Assembly (NCBI GenBank): GCA_907163345.1
Contig: CAJQUN010000057.1
Location: 3,100,001 to 3,164,000 of the forward strand
DNA: 64,000 nt
Source: Haberlea rhodopensis
Taxonomy: Eukaryota; Streptophyta; Magnoliopsida; Lamiales; Gesneriaceae
Direction of reading: 5' to 3'
The first letter of the stretch is position 1, and the number at the start of each line of letters is the position of its first letter. The notes under the pieces were generated by a model. That model had not been told where the DNA came from, did no database searches, and was given only the letters and a program-made list of their open reading frames with translations. The translations under genes were made by a program, and so were the position numbers. Below, piece by piece: positions 12,801 to 24,718 of this stretch.

Positions 12801-13779
12801 CTTCGTCTTTCGCCAACAATCTACTCTTTTTGAGGTCCTGCACATTTACACAAATGTGAGATCCACATCCAGTATCTAATACCCATGATGAAGAAGTAGA
12901 TAAATTGACTTCTATAACAAAAATACCTGAAGTGGAAGTCACACTTCCCTTCTTGAGATCCTCCAGATATATTTTGCAGTTCCTTTTCCAATGACCGGTA
13001 TCACCGCAATGGAAACAGTTTCCTTCCTTTGCTATCCCTCCCTTTGGTTTCAGTGCAGAAGACTTTGGCTTAGATTTAACAAAGACCTTCTTTGCTTTCT
13101 TATTGCCCTTAGCTTTGGCCTTTCCTTTGTTCTTATTCACAATAAGAACATTTGTGGCCTTAGTCTTCTTTGTATTTGCTTCATATGTTCTCAACATACC
13201 AAGCAATTGTGGTAGAGTCTTTTCCATGTCAGTCATATTGTAATTTACTACAAATTGACTGAAGCTCTCAGGCAACGATTGCAAGATCACATCGGTGGCC
13301 AACTCTTGGTCCATTGGAAAACCCAGCTTCTCTAGATTCTCAATGTACCCAATCATCTTGAGTACATGAGTTCCAACTAGGCTTCCCTCTACCATCCTGC
13401 ACTGGAACAACGCTTTAGAGACGTCATACCTCTCTTGTCTAGCTTGCTGTTGGTACAATTGCTTTAAGTGTTCGATCATATCGAACGCCTCCATTTCCTC
13501 ATGTTGCTTCTGAAGCTCAGAGTTCATGGTAGCAAGCATAAGGCAGCCAACATCAAGTGCGTCATTCTGATGCTTCTTGTAAGCATCTTTATCGGCTCTA
13601 GTAGCCGTCAGGGGAGGTTCCTCAGCAGGTAAGGGTTCCTCTAGGACATATTGCTTCTTTTCTTGCTTGAGGACTATCCTCAGATTCCTATACCAGTCTA
13701 GGAAGTTTGTCCCATTTAATTTGTCCTTCTCAAGGACCGATCGCAGTGATAATGTGCTCGTTGTATTGTTAGTTGCCAT
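9775..13779 (-). pseudogene. Copia gag-pol polyprotein with two nonsense codons
   Basis: A single frame of 1335 codons starts at the ATG at 13779. Domains in order: UBN2-type gag (residues about 1-210), zinc knuckle CFHCGDTGHWKRNC (255-268), protease LDTGCGSH (301-308), integrase with HCRLGH near 436-441, the GLIHSDVRG and RSDRGGEY blocks and GVSERR near 592-597, reverse transcriptase from about 780 with YVDD in its second part, and RNase H (GYTDASFQ ... ADSTTEAEYIAA). The frame is broken only by TAG at 11023-11025 (after TAFLNGNLH) and TGA at 10588-10590 (after MQESKK), both single-base changes. No frameshift was found. As it stands it yields Gag-Pro-Int and part of RT, so it is not autonomous, but its parts could be restored by read-through or recombination. 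Confidence 0.9.
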
Positions 13780-15560
13780 GGATATCTACAATATAAATAT
13801 GCAAAATAAATTTATGATTTAATCATTTAACATGGTCTTATATTAAATGATACTCCCACTATTTTATTTAAAAATATCAACCCTCGAAACCTTTAGTGGG
13901 CCAAGATCCATATTTTGCCTAATCTTGAGTTAGCTTTGGCTAATCGCCCAAGACTCGGTTATTTAGGTAGACAACACTTTGTCAATTACGTCACATGTAA
14001 TTCTTGGATAGTTGGACGAACAACGCTTTGTTCAATTCATCAAATGAATTATTATCCAACCCATGCCTCTAGGTTCCCAATCATATTGAGATAACCTAGT
14101 TAAGTCGTACCCAATTTAAAGTATAACGGATATCACTTTTATCCTTTCGCGCCTTACTAAGATTGCCACGGTGCTTTGCTTTGGCAAACCCACACATGTA
14201 CAATCAAAGTTTTGACGAGTACTTTTAATTTTGGAAGGCATCTAAAACTTAATATTTTAGAGGAATTTATTGATCTCATGATTAGTTTGATAATTTAAAA
14301 TATGTCCACTACATATAGGTGTATACATATCTACATATATGTGTAATACAATTATCAATCTAAAACATAAGATAAATCATGCATCAACATACATAATTAA
14401 ACGTGACATGGTTATAGCCCCTACTAGCGATTTTCTCAAGCCAATGAGAAAATCCTAAGAGTCAACCTAAGGTAACTTCACAAGCACCTTCATTTGGCTC
14501 CAATTTGTGAATGGCCTCCTCATCCCGGCATCATGCTCCATCTTCATTGATCACCATCAATAAATAAACTATAATATATAACATTTACAAATATAGAGAA
14601 TTACTCGATTCACATTCGAGAGGAACATAGGGGGGATAACATTTAGAGTAAAAAATAGAGAATGCACGACATGCATGTCGTATTATAAATTACAAACATT
14701 CACAAATCCTATCTAATAGGTCAAAAGGGCTATAACCATGCACCATGCTCAAACAACACATAAAACATGCTATATCATTTAATTAATTAAATTCTAAACA
14801 TTTTAAAATTTAATTCCAATTAAACTGTAAAATAAAATTTTGAAAAATTATCGTACGCTCGGGACATCACATGCCACGAACTAAAGCGACTAAACCATGA
14901 ACCATCATGGTTAGAACCATCATGGACCACGGCTGGACCAATCATGGGCCTAGGGTTCGAAACCCTAGCCCACGACTTGGTCCGAGTCCATGTGGGTGCG
15001 GCGGCCGTCCTTGACCTAGCCACATGCGCCGTCAAGATCTAATCTTGTGTTTCCATCGAGCCAACTTGTTCGAAACGCCGGAATTCATGAGCCACGAATC
15101 ATGGTCAGGCCATGCATGGTGGTGGCTCAACCATCTCGAGCCAAGGGTTCGACGAACCCTAGCTCTCACGTGGTGAAGCCACTTATCCATGCATGCAAGA
15201 TCCATTATCGAGCCAAAGAGTTCAAAACTCTATCCGTGTCTCGACACCTCCATGCACGAACATGAGCCACAACGGCTAGACCATCTCGAGCCAAGGGTCC
15301 GAAGCACCCTAGCCCTCATGTGGTGCAGCCGTGGGTCAAGTGCATAGGTGGTGGAAAAACAACTTGTTATGGATTCGATTATTCGCTTCGTGTATCGTAT
15401 ACATTAAACTTCAATTATATCAAATATAATTTCATGATAATTTCACAAATTCAATTTAATCATATAATATATGATTATATATAGTTATAATAGCATGCAA
15501 TACAATTCTAATATGATTAAAACAATTTAACCACATAAATCCGATATGAGCCTTGAACCT
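13780..15560 (-). mobile_element. 5' leader of the Angela-type element
   Basis: 1.78 kb of noncoding leader separates the primer binding site from the gag ATG. It has no credible ORF. The part at 14860-15350 is less AT-rich and has two imperfect direct repeats around the phrase cgagccaagggt (about 15137 and 15286), with repeated 'atcatgg' and 'gaaccctag' words. Confidence 0.7.
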
Positions 15561-15573
15561 GGCTCTGATACCA
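15561..15573 (-). promoter_or_regulatory. Primer binding site, initiator Met-tRNA
   Basis: On the minus strand TGGTATCAGAGCC lies one base after the LTR. It is a perfect match to the complement of the plant initiator Met-tRNA 3' end, the usual primer of copia elements. It fixes the direction of the element. Confidence 0.92.
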
Positions 15574-15574
15574 C

Positions 15575-17075
15575 TGTAAGTAATCCAACAAGCATGGTAC
15601 GCAGCGGAATAAAATTTTGGATTACCAATACACCGGATCTATACATAGGTTATCATATCGGATTAGGGATTACAAAAGTCTCACCCTTGTAGCGTGTTTG
15701 AGCAGAATCCTCCTTGAAGCACCACGTCCAACACGTTCCGAGTCACGAGCAACACCTCCAAGGTTTTGCCTCTACGGTATCCACACGATCAAATCGAAAG
15801 GGGGTTTAAGAACAAGTTGCTAGACTAGTTCTTAAATCAAAACTCAACTCACGGTTCAAAACCGACTAACGACTACCAAAAACCAACCAAAAGAATCAAC
15901 GGCGGCCGTGAAGAAAAGCTACGACCGTGATGATCTTTGGAGTAGAGGAGGCGGCCGAGAGAGCTTGGGAGGAGCTTAGGTTATTTGATATGAAGTGTTA
16001 ATTATCATTAACCTTGCTTACTAATTATATATGATTTAATTAAAGGCTTTCTCAAAGCCTTATGGGCTCAAACCCATGATATAATTAAATCCTTATAATT
16101 ATTTAATTAAGACTCTTCTTAATTAATTAATTCATCCAATGAATTTAATTCCCTTTATCAATTTAATCTTTTGTGCGAACCGATAGGATCTTGTAATGTT
16201 GGCAGTGACATAAAATCTCATTTTACGTCACAAGCAAGGAGCGGTGTCTAGCAACACATCAAGGCTACCCAAATTACAAGAATGTCTTTGACTCGACATA
16301 ACCTTAGAACTTGTGATAATATTAATCATGTAACTTAATCCCTTTGTCCTTTGTGTTTAGATTGAACACGAGTCATGGAATAGTCATACTCGTATATTCA
16401 ATCTTTATTTCTTGATCCCCGAGTAGAACTAGAATAAACGAATAAGCTCGATATCACATATCGACTCATTCGAGCATGGCCATGCATTTTAGTTCTCACT
16501 TGATCAAGGGCCAAACACTTCTCCTGTTATATAGGAGGAACAAATCCTATATCGATCAGTCAACATCCCTCTACATAATTCGTAGTGTATCCAATAGTCG
16601 CCTTTATAGTTTACCCTGTTACGGGTAACGTTTGACAATATCAAGATACATAACTCCTTATGTTGGGATCTCTGATGATCACAAGTCGTAAGGATTACAT
16701 ACATTATTATCACTATGAGAATTGCTTATGACACTCATATAACTATCCATGTTGCATTCTCATGGTGGGTCTGTCCAGTACATCGTTCTCTAACATGTAC
16801 CCATGTGTTGATTTGATATCTCATATCAATGAACAATTCATCAATCAACACATACTAGTCTCTATGTATTATCATTATCCCGATTCATGATAATACTTGA
16901 CTAGGGACAATGTTTAAGAATAATACAATATTATTCTAAGGACATTAACATATATATTAATTCACATTGCACAGTTAAACGAATAATATATAATAATGAA
17001 TTGCCATTCATAAAATCATAAACATTGTATGTCAAAACAATCATCCAATGACATGTCTTAGGGCATATCCCAACA
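15575..17075 (-). mobile_element. 5' LTR of the Angela-type element
   Basis: 1501 bp, the same length as the left LTR. On the minus strand it begins TGTTGGGATATGCCC at 17075 and ends TACTTACA at 15575, followed by the primer binding site. The host gag resumes at 17076. Confidence 0.93.
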
Positions 17076-17540
17076 GTTCCACCTCAAGTGCAACAAAATC
17101 CACAACCCTACAGGCCACCATTTCAAAGAGCTCAACAACTCCCAGTGCATGCCACTAGGAACAGGTTATAAAATATTATTAAGGTTATGGCTGAAAGTAC
17201 TATGCACTTTTAACAGGAAATGAGGACAAGCATCCACAACTTAAATACTCAAGTAGGGCAGTTGGCCACATCAATCAACAAATTGGAGATGCAAGCTTCA
17301 AATAGTCTACCCTCACAACCAGTGGTGAACCCGAGAGAGAATGTGAGTGATATCACATTGAGAAGCGGCAATGAAGTGAAAGATCCGGAAAAGGGGGTAC
17401 TGATACCACCCAAGCACGATGATGAGAAGGAGACTAAAGTTGGAAGCAAAAATCCCGTAGAAACTGAGGTACCACATCATAGGTTCCCACCCCTTTCTGA
17501 ATATAAAGTTGCACCCCCTTCCGCCTTGCCTTGAAGATGA
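17076..17540 (+). pseudogene. Athila-like gag, second part (copy C)
   Basis: This continues the gag broken at 8304. The phrase gttccacctcaag at the junction corresponds to 3929-3941 in copy B. The Lys/Glu/Pro-rich linker (SNKLE/NPREN/TLRSGNE, about 17270-17530) aligns with 4110-4380. A stop at 17197-17199 and frame changes near 17530 show that it is dead. Confidence 0.7.
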
Positions 17541-18480
17541 TAGGAAAGAAGCTAGACTTAAGGGACTCTATGACACTTTTCATCGATGTGAGGTAAATAT
17601 CCCATTACTTGATGCTATTAAGCAAGTACCTCGTTATGCACAAATTTTGAAGGAACTGTGTACTGCGAAGAGGAGTCGAAAACTAAGGGGGATCCATAAG
17701 ATCGAACTAGGTGAGAATGTTTATGCAGTCATTCAAAGAAACATTCCCACAAAATGTAAGGATCCAGGTATATTTTCCATCCCTTGCATAATAGGAAATG
17801 AAAAATTCGAGAAGGACATGTTAGATCTAGGAGCATCAATTAATGTTATGCCTTACTCAATTTATGCATCTTTGAACCTTTGGACCTTTGGACAGAACTG
17901 GGATTGTGATTCAATTGGCTGATAGGTCCACAGTAAATGATTTGATTTTTCCTGCGGATTTTTATGTGATTAATATGGAGAATAGTGTCCAATTTTGCTT
18001 GGAAGGCCATTTCTTAAAATGTCCAAGACAAAGATAGATGTTCATATTGGCACGTTGACTATGGAATTTGATGGTGAAGTTGCTAAGTTTCATATTTGTG
18101 ACACCATGAAATTACCTTGTGATGAATACATTAGTTGCACTATTGATCACTTGGCACATGATAAATTTGAGGATAATGTTTTGTGTAAATTGGAGAATGC
18201 TACTGAGAGCCTTGTGGACAAGGGAGGTATGAGTTTGAATTTTCATAACAATGTACATAAGCTTAATAACTTCTCTTTTACTAATATTGTTACCAATCCC
18301 TTTTCTCACTTGCAGGACCCTACAGTTGCACTAAAGCAATCACCAACTGATAGAGAAAAAGTAAGGGACAAGAGTAACACCTCCAAGAAGAGTAAGGCGA
18401 ATAGGCCAAAGTTTAGATCAGTTAAAAAGATTTTAAGGTGGAAGATGAAGGATAGAGCAACATCTCATAACCCACCATGA
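17541..18480 (+). pseudogene. Protease region fused to the end of pol (copy C; RT, RNase H and integrase missing)
   Basis: The aspartic protease signature LDLGASIN is at about 17823-17846 and the LGRPFLK block near 17998-18018. Between them the frame is broken near 17880 and 17985. After an Asn/Lys-rich stretch the sequence runs into RSVKKILRWKMKDR (about 18412-18453), a stop at 18478, and then the post-pol signature (gacgttaaacagaggagc) that normally follows integrase in this group. About 4 kb of RT-RNase H-integrase is therefore absent. Whether this was a deletion in place or a gag-pro-only subfamily cannot be told from one copy. Confidence 0.65.
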
Positions 18481-19911
18481 TCGAGCGGACTAGCGTCGGG
18501 CACTGACGTTAAACAGAGGAGCTGTTTTGGAGCAACCCAAGGGGAGTTAGTTTTCTCATCTCTTTTATTGCTTTCTTAGTTTCAAATTTTTCTCTTTTCT
18601 TATATTTTTGTCTTACATTGAGGACAATGTAAGATTTAAGTATGGGGGAGGGATTAGTGGTATGTTATTGCTTTCTTATTTTAAAAATACAAAAAAACCA
18701 AAAAATTTGAAAAATTTGGAGCTCATAGTTAGTGATGAACTTAGACTTTTGAATCACTAGACCATGATGAAACCTAATTAAAGGCATGCATGCTTTTGAA
18801 CACAGGTGAATTGTTAACCTTGGAACACTTTGAACTCTAATGCAAATTATGCTTTGACTTCGTAGTTGAATATTTTGAGAACGAATCTGTCATGACTTGT
18901 GAAGTGTACAAATCTTAATGAAGATTGTGTGACTTTGTGATTGTCTTAAGAAGTCTCTGACACATGCTAAAACTTAACTACATACTCTTTGAGACTTATG
19001 TCTAGACTACTTGCGAACATGAAAATGATATAGGCTATCTTTGATGCGTTTGAGTCTTCTAAGCCTACCATGTAAACAAAATCATGTCTAGTATCCCCTT
19101 TGAGCTTTAACGCAAAAAGAATGGTAGTATTCTAAGCATACTAAAGACCCACATTCAACATTCATTGACTAGCTTATCGTCTTTCCTAATGAGCCTAATA
19201 TGATTTTTAAATCCATATCTTTGAAGGGAGTATGATGTGTATCATTCACATGCACGTGTTGTCATTGATTCATATGTTTGAGAGCTTTATTGTCAAAAGA
19301 ATGAAATGCATGAAAGAAAATGGATGCCATGAGAAAATCGCTAAAAAAACATGACTCCAAGGAGAGCCAAAGCACAAGAAGAAAGTAAATGAGTTAAACC
19401 TTGAGAAAATGAACAATGTTTGAGAAAAAATCTTGCAAGAAGATAAGTCTAAATTGTGCATATCGTCATACTTTCTTGTTTGATGCATCTTTACACTTTC
19501 TTTCATAAGCCAATACATAGGTCAAGCTACAAGCTAATAAGACCTACTTGATTTGTGTTTGCGAGTGGCTAAGATAGTGGAGAAGAGTGTGCAAGTGATC
19601 TTATACTTGTGTTAGTGTGCAACTTGAGCTATTGTGGGTTTTGCATTTATTGGATCTATAATTTGTACATAACACTTGTTTATGACCACACACACACACG
19701 TCGCTGCTTTGTTAAGTATGAGATGTCTAGGGATTGAACTTGTTCCACTGTTAACTTTTCACCACCTTTCATTACTATGCATGTTTAAAAATTATTGAGG
19801 CACTAAAGTGGGGATAAGTTAGTTTGTTATGATACTATGAGCCAACAAAAATATTGTAATTTTGTCTGACTTACTCGAGGTCGAGTGAAGATTAAGTATG
19901 GGGGAGTTTGA
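18481..19911 (+). mobile_element. 3' noncoding region and polypurine tract of copy C
   Basis: Nearly identical to 1-1368. It contains the phrase ttgaggacaatgtaag and a first purine block tatgggggaggg (about 18642-18653), then the proper polypurine tract tatgggggag at 19897-19906, five bases before LTR 3. The existence of two similar purine tracts 1.25 kb apart is seen in both copies. No gene is present. Confidence 0.75.
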
Positions 19912-20152
19912 TGTGACTAGAAATAGACACATCTATTGCGTTTAATTGCCTACGATTTGGTATGTTTTGATAGTTAATTGATACATATGCTACCTAATCG
20001 TATATTTGTGTAAATGTAGGTGGAATAGAAGAAATCGAGCTAATAACGATGAATAAGGACCAAGAAATGCATTGGAGATGACAAGGGATCAAAGTAGACC
20101 AAGAAAATGCATAAAAGTTGACCAAGACAGACGATCCATCGCCCAGGAAGCA
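19912..20152 (+). mobile_element. LTR 3, truncated (3' LTR of copy C)
   Basis: It starts TGTGACTAG and follows LTR 1 and 2 for about 240 bp up to the gcgatccatcgcccaggaagcaga segment, where similarity stops at about 20152. The rest of this LTR, and the remaining half of copy B expected beyond it, are gone. Confidence 0.75.
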
Positions 20153-22197
20153 GATCATATTATATCACAATACACTCAAACCATCCAATTCTTACACAAT
20201 TATTTTCTAAAAAAAACTCAACAGCGCCATCACAAAAACATCATCCTACCAGTGTTGCAACTAGATCATGTACACCTTCTCACCAAAGCGTGATGCTTGA
20301 TTTCTGATCTACTATCCTTTTCTTGTGCAATGAAAAAACAAATTAGTTGTTGGTAAAAAGATAATAAGTCGTGACAGTACAGAACACACTTAAAACAAGT
20401 GTCTAAATGTACGGTTATTAATTGGAGATAATCTCCTCATTTTTTTATTTTTTTTTTTCGTCAAGACTTACAAACAAGTCCATTAGACCAAAACCAATGG
20501 GCATTGAAATTATATTGCTTAAAAGTTGCTTAAACATCTATTAAATCAAACTCACGATTCACACAACCAATTCAAGATTAGCATTTCCCACATATGCTGG
20601 AACATACACACATGATAGAGAAATCCATTGGAAATAAGTAAAATCACAAAGATCAACAAAAAAGCAAAACAAAACTTCTACCTAATTATACCGCACAAAA
20701 AGATTAAAAAAATGCTAGTACATGAAAAATTCCATTGTTTCACTTGAGGGTCTGAGCCACAAACAAAAAATATCCACACGAAATATATTTGGGTGATAAT
20801 AATAGTGACAATGAAACTTCTAAAATCGATATCGATCGATATACACCCATTGACACAAAATACTTTTCTACATTTTCCTTTCACCACCAATATGGGAAAT
20901 TGTAAAAGAGAAGCAATCTTTATCCAAAAACAACAATAAAAATCCAAGGAATCATAACAATGAAGCATGAAATGGAAGACCCATATGACTTTCAGTGGAA
21001 GGAGAGAGAAATTCATGAAATTGGAATGAAGAAGAAAACTTATATACCAGGAAAAAAGGTTAAATTAGTCTATTTATCTTGCCAAAGAGTTCAAAAAAAG
21101 AAAATAAAATTAGAAGGGATTGAGATCAAACAACCATTGACATAGGGACTGGAGAACATTTTAAGTTTGGCTTTGGTTAAGTTTGGCTTTGGGAATTTTA
21201 GGTTAGTTTAGCAAACACTTGTAATGATGCTAATGTATGATCTTATATGTCATTACTTGATTAATAAATTATGTGAACTTGTGATGAATGAGAAAATAGT
21301 ATTACAGATATTTTAGTATTGACTAAAAAGTAAATAGTCTTAGGTAAATAAACGAATTTGGGGAAGTGTCAAACATATTAAATGTCATATTTTGAGTTAA
21401 CTTTAAAGCTAAATTGGACTCATGTAATTTAGTTAAGTATCGAAAAAATTATGAGCCGATTACTACGAGCATGTAAGTTAAAATTTAAAGAAGTTTGCTA
21501 ACCATAAAACAATACAAATATAATAAAAACAAGTTGTAGGAAATAAATTGTACTTTTTTGTGGGAATTTCAAATTTTAAGATAGAAAAAAAAGGTGGGAA
21601 GGGGCATTTATGTCATTTTGTAACAAAGTGATATTAATGGGATAAATATGGTAGGATAATTTTTATAAAAAAAACGAAACAAACATAGGATGTGAAAAGT
21701 AATCCTAAGATTACTAATCACAATCATGCACCTCAAACGGTGTCTTACAATATTACAAAATACTAAAATGCATATTTTTAAAAAAAAATTAAAACCTTGT
21801 AAAAGTAACAAAAATATTCTTACCAAATTTAAGAAACATATAAATAAATGCATATCACTGGAATCATCATAATATCACACATACTAACATCAAATACATA
21901 GTCCTTCTATAATACGTGTATGCTCCTCGACTAGAGGATCACTCACTATTGTAAGTTATAATCTTTTAGTTATTATCCCTCCTATTCTCAATCGCTGAAG
22001 CTCACTTCGGGGTTCCATCCAACTACTACTTGTTAGCTCATTTTCCTGAAGTTGCATATCATCGTATATGATAGTCGAGATCACATATTAGGTATGTTCA
22101 TTCATTTTATAATGTTACCAATAGGCTACAATATAGCATATTGTTAGGTTATATGTCATGATGGAAGATACTGTGCTTCTTGGGGTAGCTGTAAGCT
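20153..22197. other. Intergenic DNA, no gene recognised
   Basis: AT-rich sequence without an ORF that looks coding. A short direct repeat 'agtttggctttg' occurs near 21160-21193. The part around 21600-21760 has the look of old MITE-type DNA, but no clean inverted ends or target duplication were found. Confidence 0.4.
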
Positions 22198-22202
22198 ACC
22201 TG

Positions 22203-23458
22203 TGTTAGGAAAACATTTCTAAGTTTTGGTGGTGACAAACATCAACTGGATGGACATCAACCGGGTGACAGACACCTACCGGGTAATGAACACCTACCGG
22301 ACAGACACTTACCGGGTGACAAACTTCAACTGGACACAAACACCTACCGGGTGATAGACACCTACCGGACAGACACTTACCGGGTGACTAACTTCAACTG
22401 GACACAAACACCTACCGGGTGATAGACATCAACTGGATGGACACCTACCGGATGGACATCAACCGGATGGATACCAACCGGATGGACACCAACTGGATAG
22501 ACATCTACTGGATAGACACCAACTGGACAAACATCTACCGGATAGTCATACATTGAACAAAGACATCTACTAGTTACAGAAGAATGAATGACCAGTTGAA
22601 CGAAGAAAGCCAGCAGAAGTCTAACCATCCAGCAAGAGCACAAAGCAACAAGACAAAACAAGTACAACCTATTCTGACAAAAGTACAACATAGCGGCGCA
22701 CCCTGCTATATCTTCGCCACCATTAGCGTCAGAATAAAAGAACCGTTGCTAAACAAAATAGGAAAGAAGACAATCAGAATATGGAATGGTAACAGAATGT
22801 GGATCTCTTCCAAATATAGACAAGTTGCCGTTAAAGATCAAGGAGTCTATAAATACGCCCAAGTGAAGAATGAAGAGGGAGCTGAACCATCTGATCAAAC
22901 AAAGAGAAACACCTCAACGTTAAAAGCAAATCATCTCATTGATATTCGTTGAAGGTTCAGCAAGAGCAGAAGAAAACTACCACTGATATATTGACAGATC
23001 AACTGTAACAGAGTCTGCTGCTCGAAGAACACTCGAAGTCTAATAGTTTATATTTGTGAGAGTGTCATAGAAATCATTGTAATCAAATCAGGAATTTGTG
23101 ATTGCTAGGAGTTTAGGCCAAGCTGTGTGAGTGCCTAAGAAGGTTGTATGCTGTAAAGTGTAAACCAAATCTTCTAGTGTAACCTTCCTGCAAATGAAGA
23201 ATGGGAGACGTAGAAGCGTTGTGCTTCGAACTTCCAGAAATAATACTTGTGTTATTTACTTACTGCTTATTTACCAGTCAGTTTTTATCCCTCACAAGTC
23301 CAGCAGACGTCTTCCGCACTATAATCAGTGTCTGCTGACTTGCTATATATGGAGAAGCTACTGCAGTACTTAACAGTCTGCAGCAAACCCGAACAAAATC
23401 GAAATTGAATCTAGTGTTTATTCAACCCCCCCTTCTAAACACTACCCCGATCCTAACA
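22203..23458 (+). mobile_element. Solo LTR, copia-like, with perfect target duplication
   Basis: 1256 bp beginning TGTTAGGA and ending TCCTAACA, a perfect 8-bp inverted terminal repeat. It is flanked by the 5-bp duplication ACCTG at 22198-22202 and 23459-23463. There is no internal region, so the element was reduced to one LTR by recombination between its LTRs. Near the right end it has the C-rich run aacccccccttct, common before the end of Sirevirus-type copia LTRs. The strand is inferred from that feature. Confidence 0.88.
22237..22560. repeat. Internal minisatellite of the solo LTR
   Basis: About 14-22-bp units around the words 'cacctaccggg', 'tgacagacac' and 'catcaactggatgga', repeated imperfectly about 15 times. 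A longer unit of about 85 bp (gacacttaccgggtgac ... ggacacaaacacctacc) is itself duplicated at about 22304 and 22374. On the minus strand it reads as a PVGVHPVD-like peptide, which is a by-product of the repeat. Confidence 0.75.
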
Positions 23459-23570
23459 ACCTGTTTATCACCCCTTTCTATTAGTGAGATTATCAAAGGA
23501 CTTTCATTTGTGATATGACTAAACTAATCAAACAGGGCAGGGGGCGCTAACAAGCAAGAAAACGGATGCA

Positions 23571-23816
23571 CTTATACACTATATTACTATGCAAAAATGT
23601 AAATATGAATTTATCTTAACCATTTCACTAAGAATTACTTAGTATGTTGGTCCCAATTTTTTGGTATAGGATTATGGGGCCAATGATTCTAAGATACTAA
23701 TACATAGGCTACAACATACTAATATAAATCGTGATCAACTTACTAAGTAATTTTCAGTGAAATGGGTAAGCTAAATGCATAGCTTTACATTTCCATGTAG
23801 TAATATAGTGTATAAG
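23571..23816. mobile_element. Foldback / MITE-like palindrome
   Basis: About 246 bp. The left arm starts CTTATACACTATATTACTA and the right arm ends in its reverse complement; similarity of the arms extends imperfectly over about 85 bp each (taccatttcact ... ttacttag). The loop is about 70 bp. I could not find a convincing target duplication, so the superfamily is open. Confidence 0.55.
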
Positions 23817-23984
23817 TATATTTTACCTCCAAAAGTGTACTTCTGACAAGCGCGTGTGGTTTATTCTCTTAGAAAATTAAGGACGTGCCACGTCGGAGGG
23901 ATTATGAGGGGTTTTTAACTTTTTAATCGAAAAAAAAATTTATTTAACAAAATAATCGTTTTTTTTTTATTATTATTAAAGTAA

Positions 23985-24490
23985 CCTAAGTCGCCATGTC
24001 AGATGGCGACTTCATTTGAAGCGCCATCTGACATGGCGACTTCTACAAATATTATTAAAAAAATATTATTTTTCCAATGTCGCCATGTCAGATAGCGACT
24101 TTAGGTGAAGTCGCCATCTGATATGGCGACTTCCGAAAGAATTCTTAAAAAAAATATTATTTTTCCGATGTCGCCATGTCAGATGGCGATTTTAGGTGAA
24201 GTCGCCATCTGACATGGCGACTTTCATAAAAATTCTTAAAAAATATATTATTTCTGATGTCGCCATCTGACATGGCGACATCTTTTAAAAAATTAGATGG
24301 CGACATCTTTTAAAAAATAATTTTTTAAAAGATGTCGCCATGTAGGATGGCGACATTATATTAAAAAATTATTTTTTTCGCCGGTGTCGGTATATAACGA
24401 CATAAATTATTTTTGTTTTTAAATATTGTCGCCATCTGAGATGGCGACAAAAAAAACCTTTATTTAATGTCCCCATTTTAGATGGCGACA
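23985..24490. repeat. Left subterminal hairpin array of the MULE
   Basis: About ten copies of gtcgccat(c/g)t...agatggcgac arranged head to head, each able to fold as a hairpin with an 8-10-bp stem. Examples are 23991-24012 and 24083-24136. Spacers are A/T-only runs. Variants carry 'ctgacatggcgac' or 'ctgagatggcgac'. Confidence 0.85.
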
Positions 24491-24718
24491 ATAATCAATT
24501 ACTTTGTCTATAAAACTGAACAAAATGTTACTCATTTTGAAATATAAAGCAAAATCTCTTCGGCTTTCGAACAAATTCTCTTCAGAATTCGTGAAATTCA
24601 AATTCTTTTCAGAATTCGTGAATATTTTCTCTGCAGGTATGTTGTTATACAAATAATTAAATTTAATAATATTATATATACTGTACTAATTTATAAAATT
24701 TGTGTTTATTTTTAAGGT

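Larger units (their letters stand above)
8305..17075 (-). mobile_element. Complete Ty1/copia element, Angela type (8771 bp)
   Basis: The element runs on the minus strand: 5' LTR 15575-17075, primer binding site 15561-15573, leader 13780-15560, gag-pol 13779-9775, polypurine tract just right of 9805, 3' LTR 8305-9805. Both LTRs are 1501 bp, start TGTTGGGATATGCCC and end TACTTACA. Reading them side by side I count about 14 substitutions and no indels, so it is young. The LTR start, LTR length and gag start resemble the Angela/BARE group. It splits gag of copy C with a near-perfect 5-bp target duplication. Confidence 0.93.

Noticed and set aside
14820..15265. GC-richer ORFs on both strands in the copia leader
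   Set aside because: Position between primer site and gag, repeated phrases and lack of any domain argue for noncoding leader.
15561..15573. tRNA gene signal at TGGTATCAGAGCC sites
   Set aside because: Only the tRNA 3'-end complement is present, next to LTRs; these are primer binding sites.
9234..16713. Identical 69-aa ORFs at 9234-9443 and 16504-16713
   Set aside because: They are the same position in the two LTRs of the Angela-type element, conserved because the LTRs are young.
22377..22691. PVGVHPVD-repeat protein on the minus strand
   Set aside because: It arises from the minisatellite in the solo LTR; no family resemblance and no gene context.
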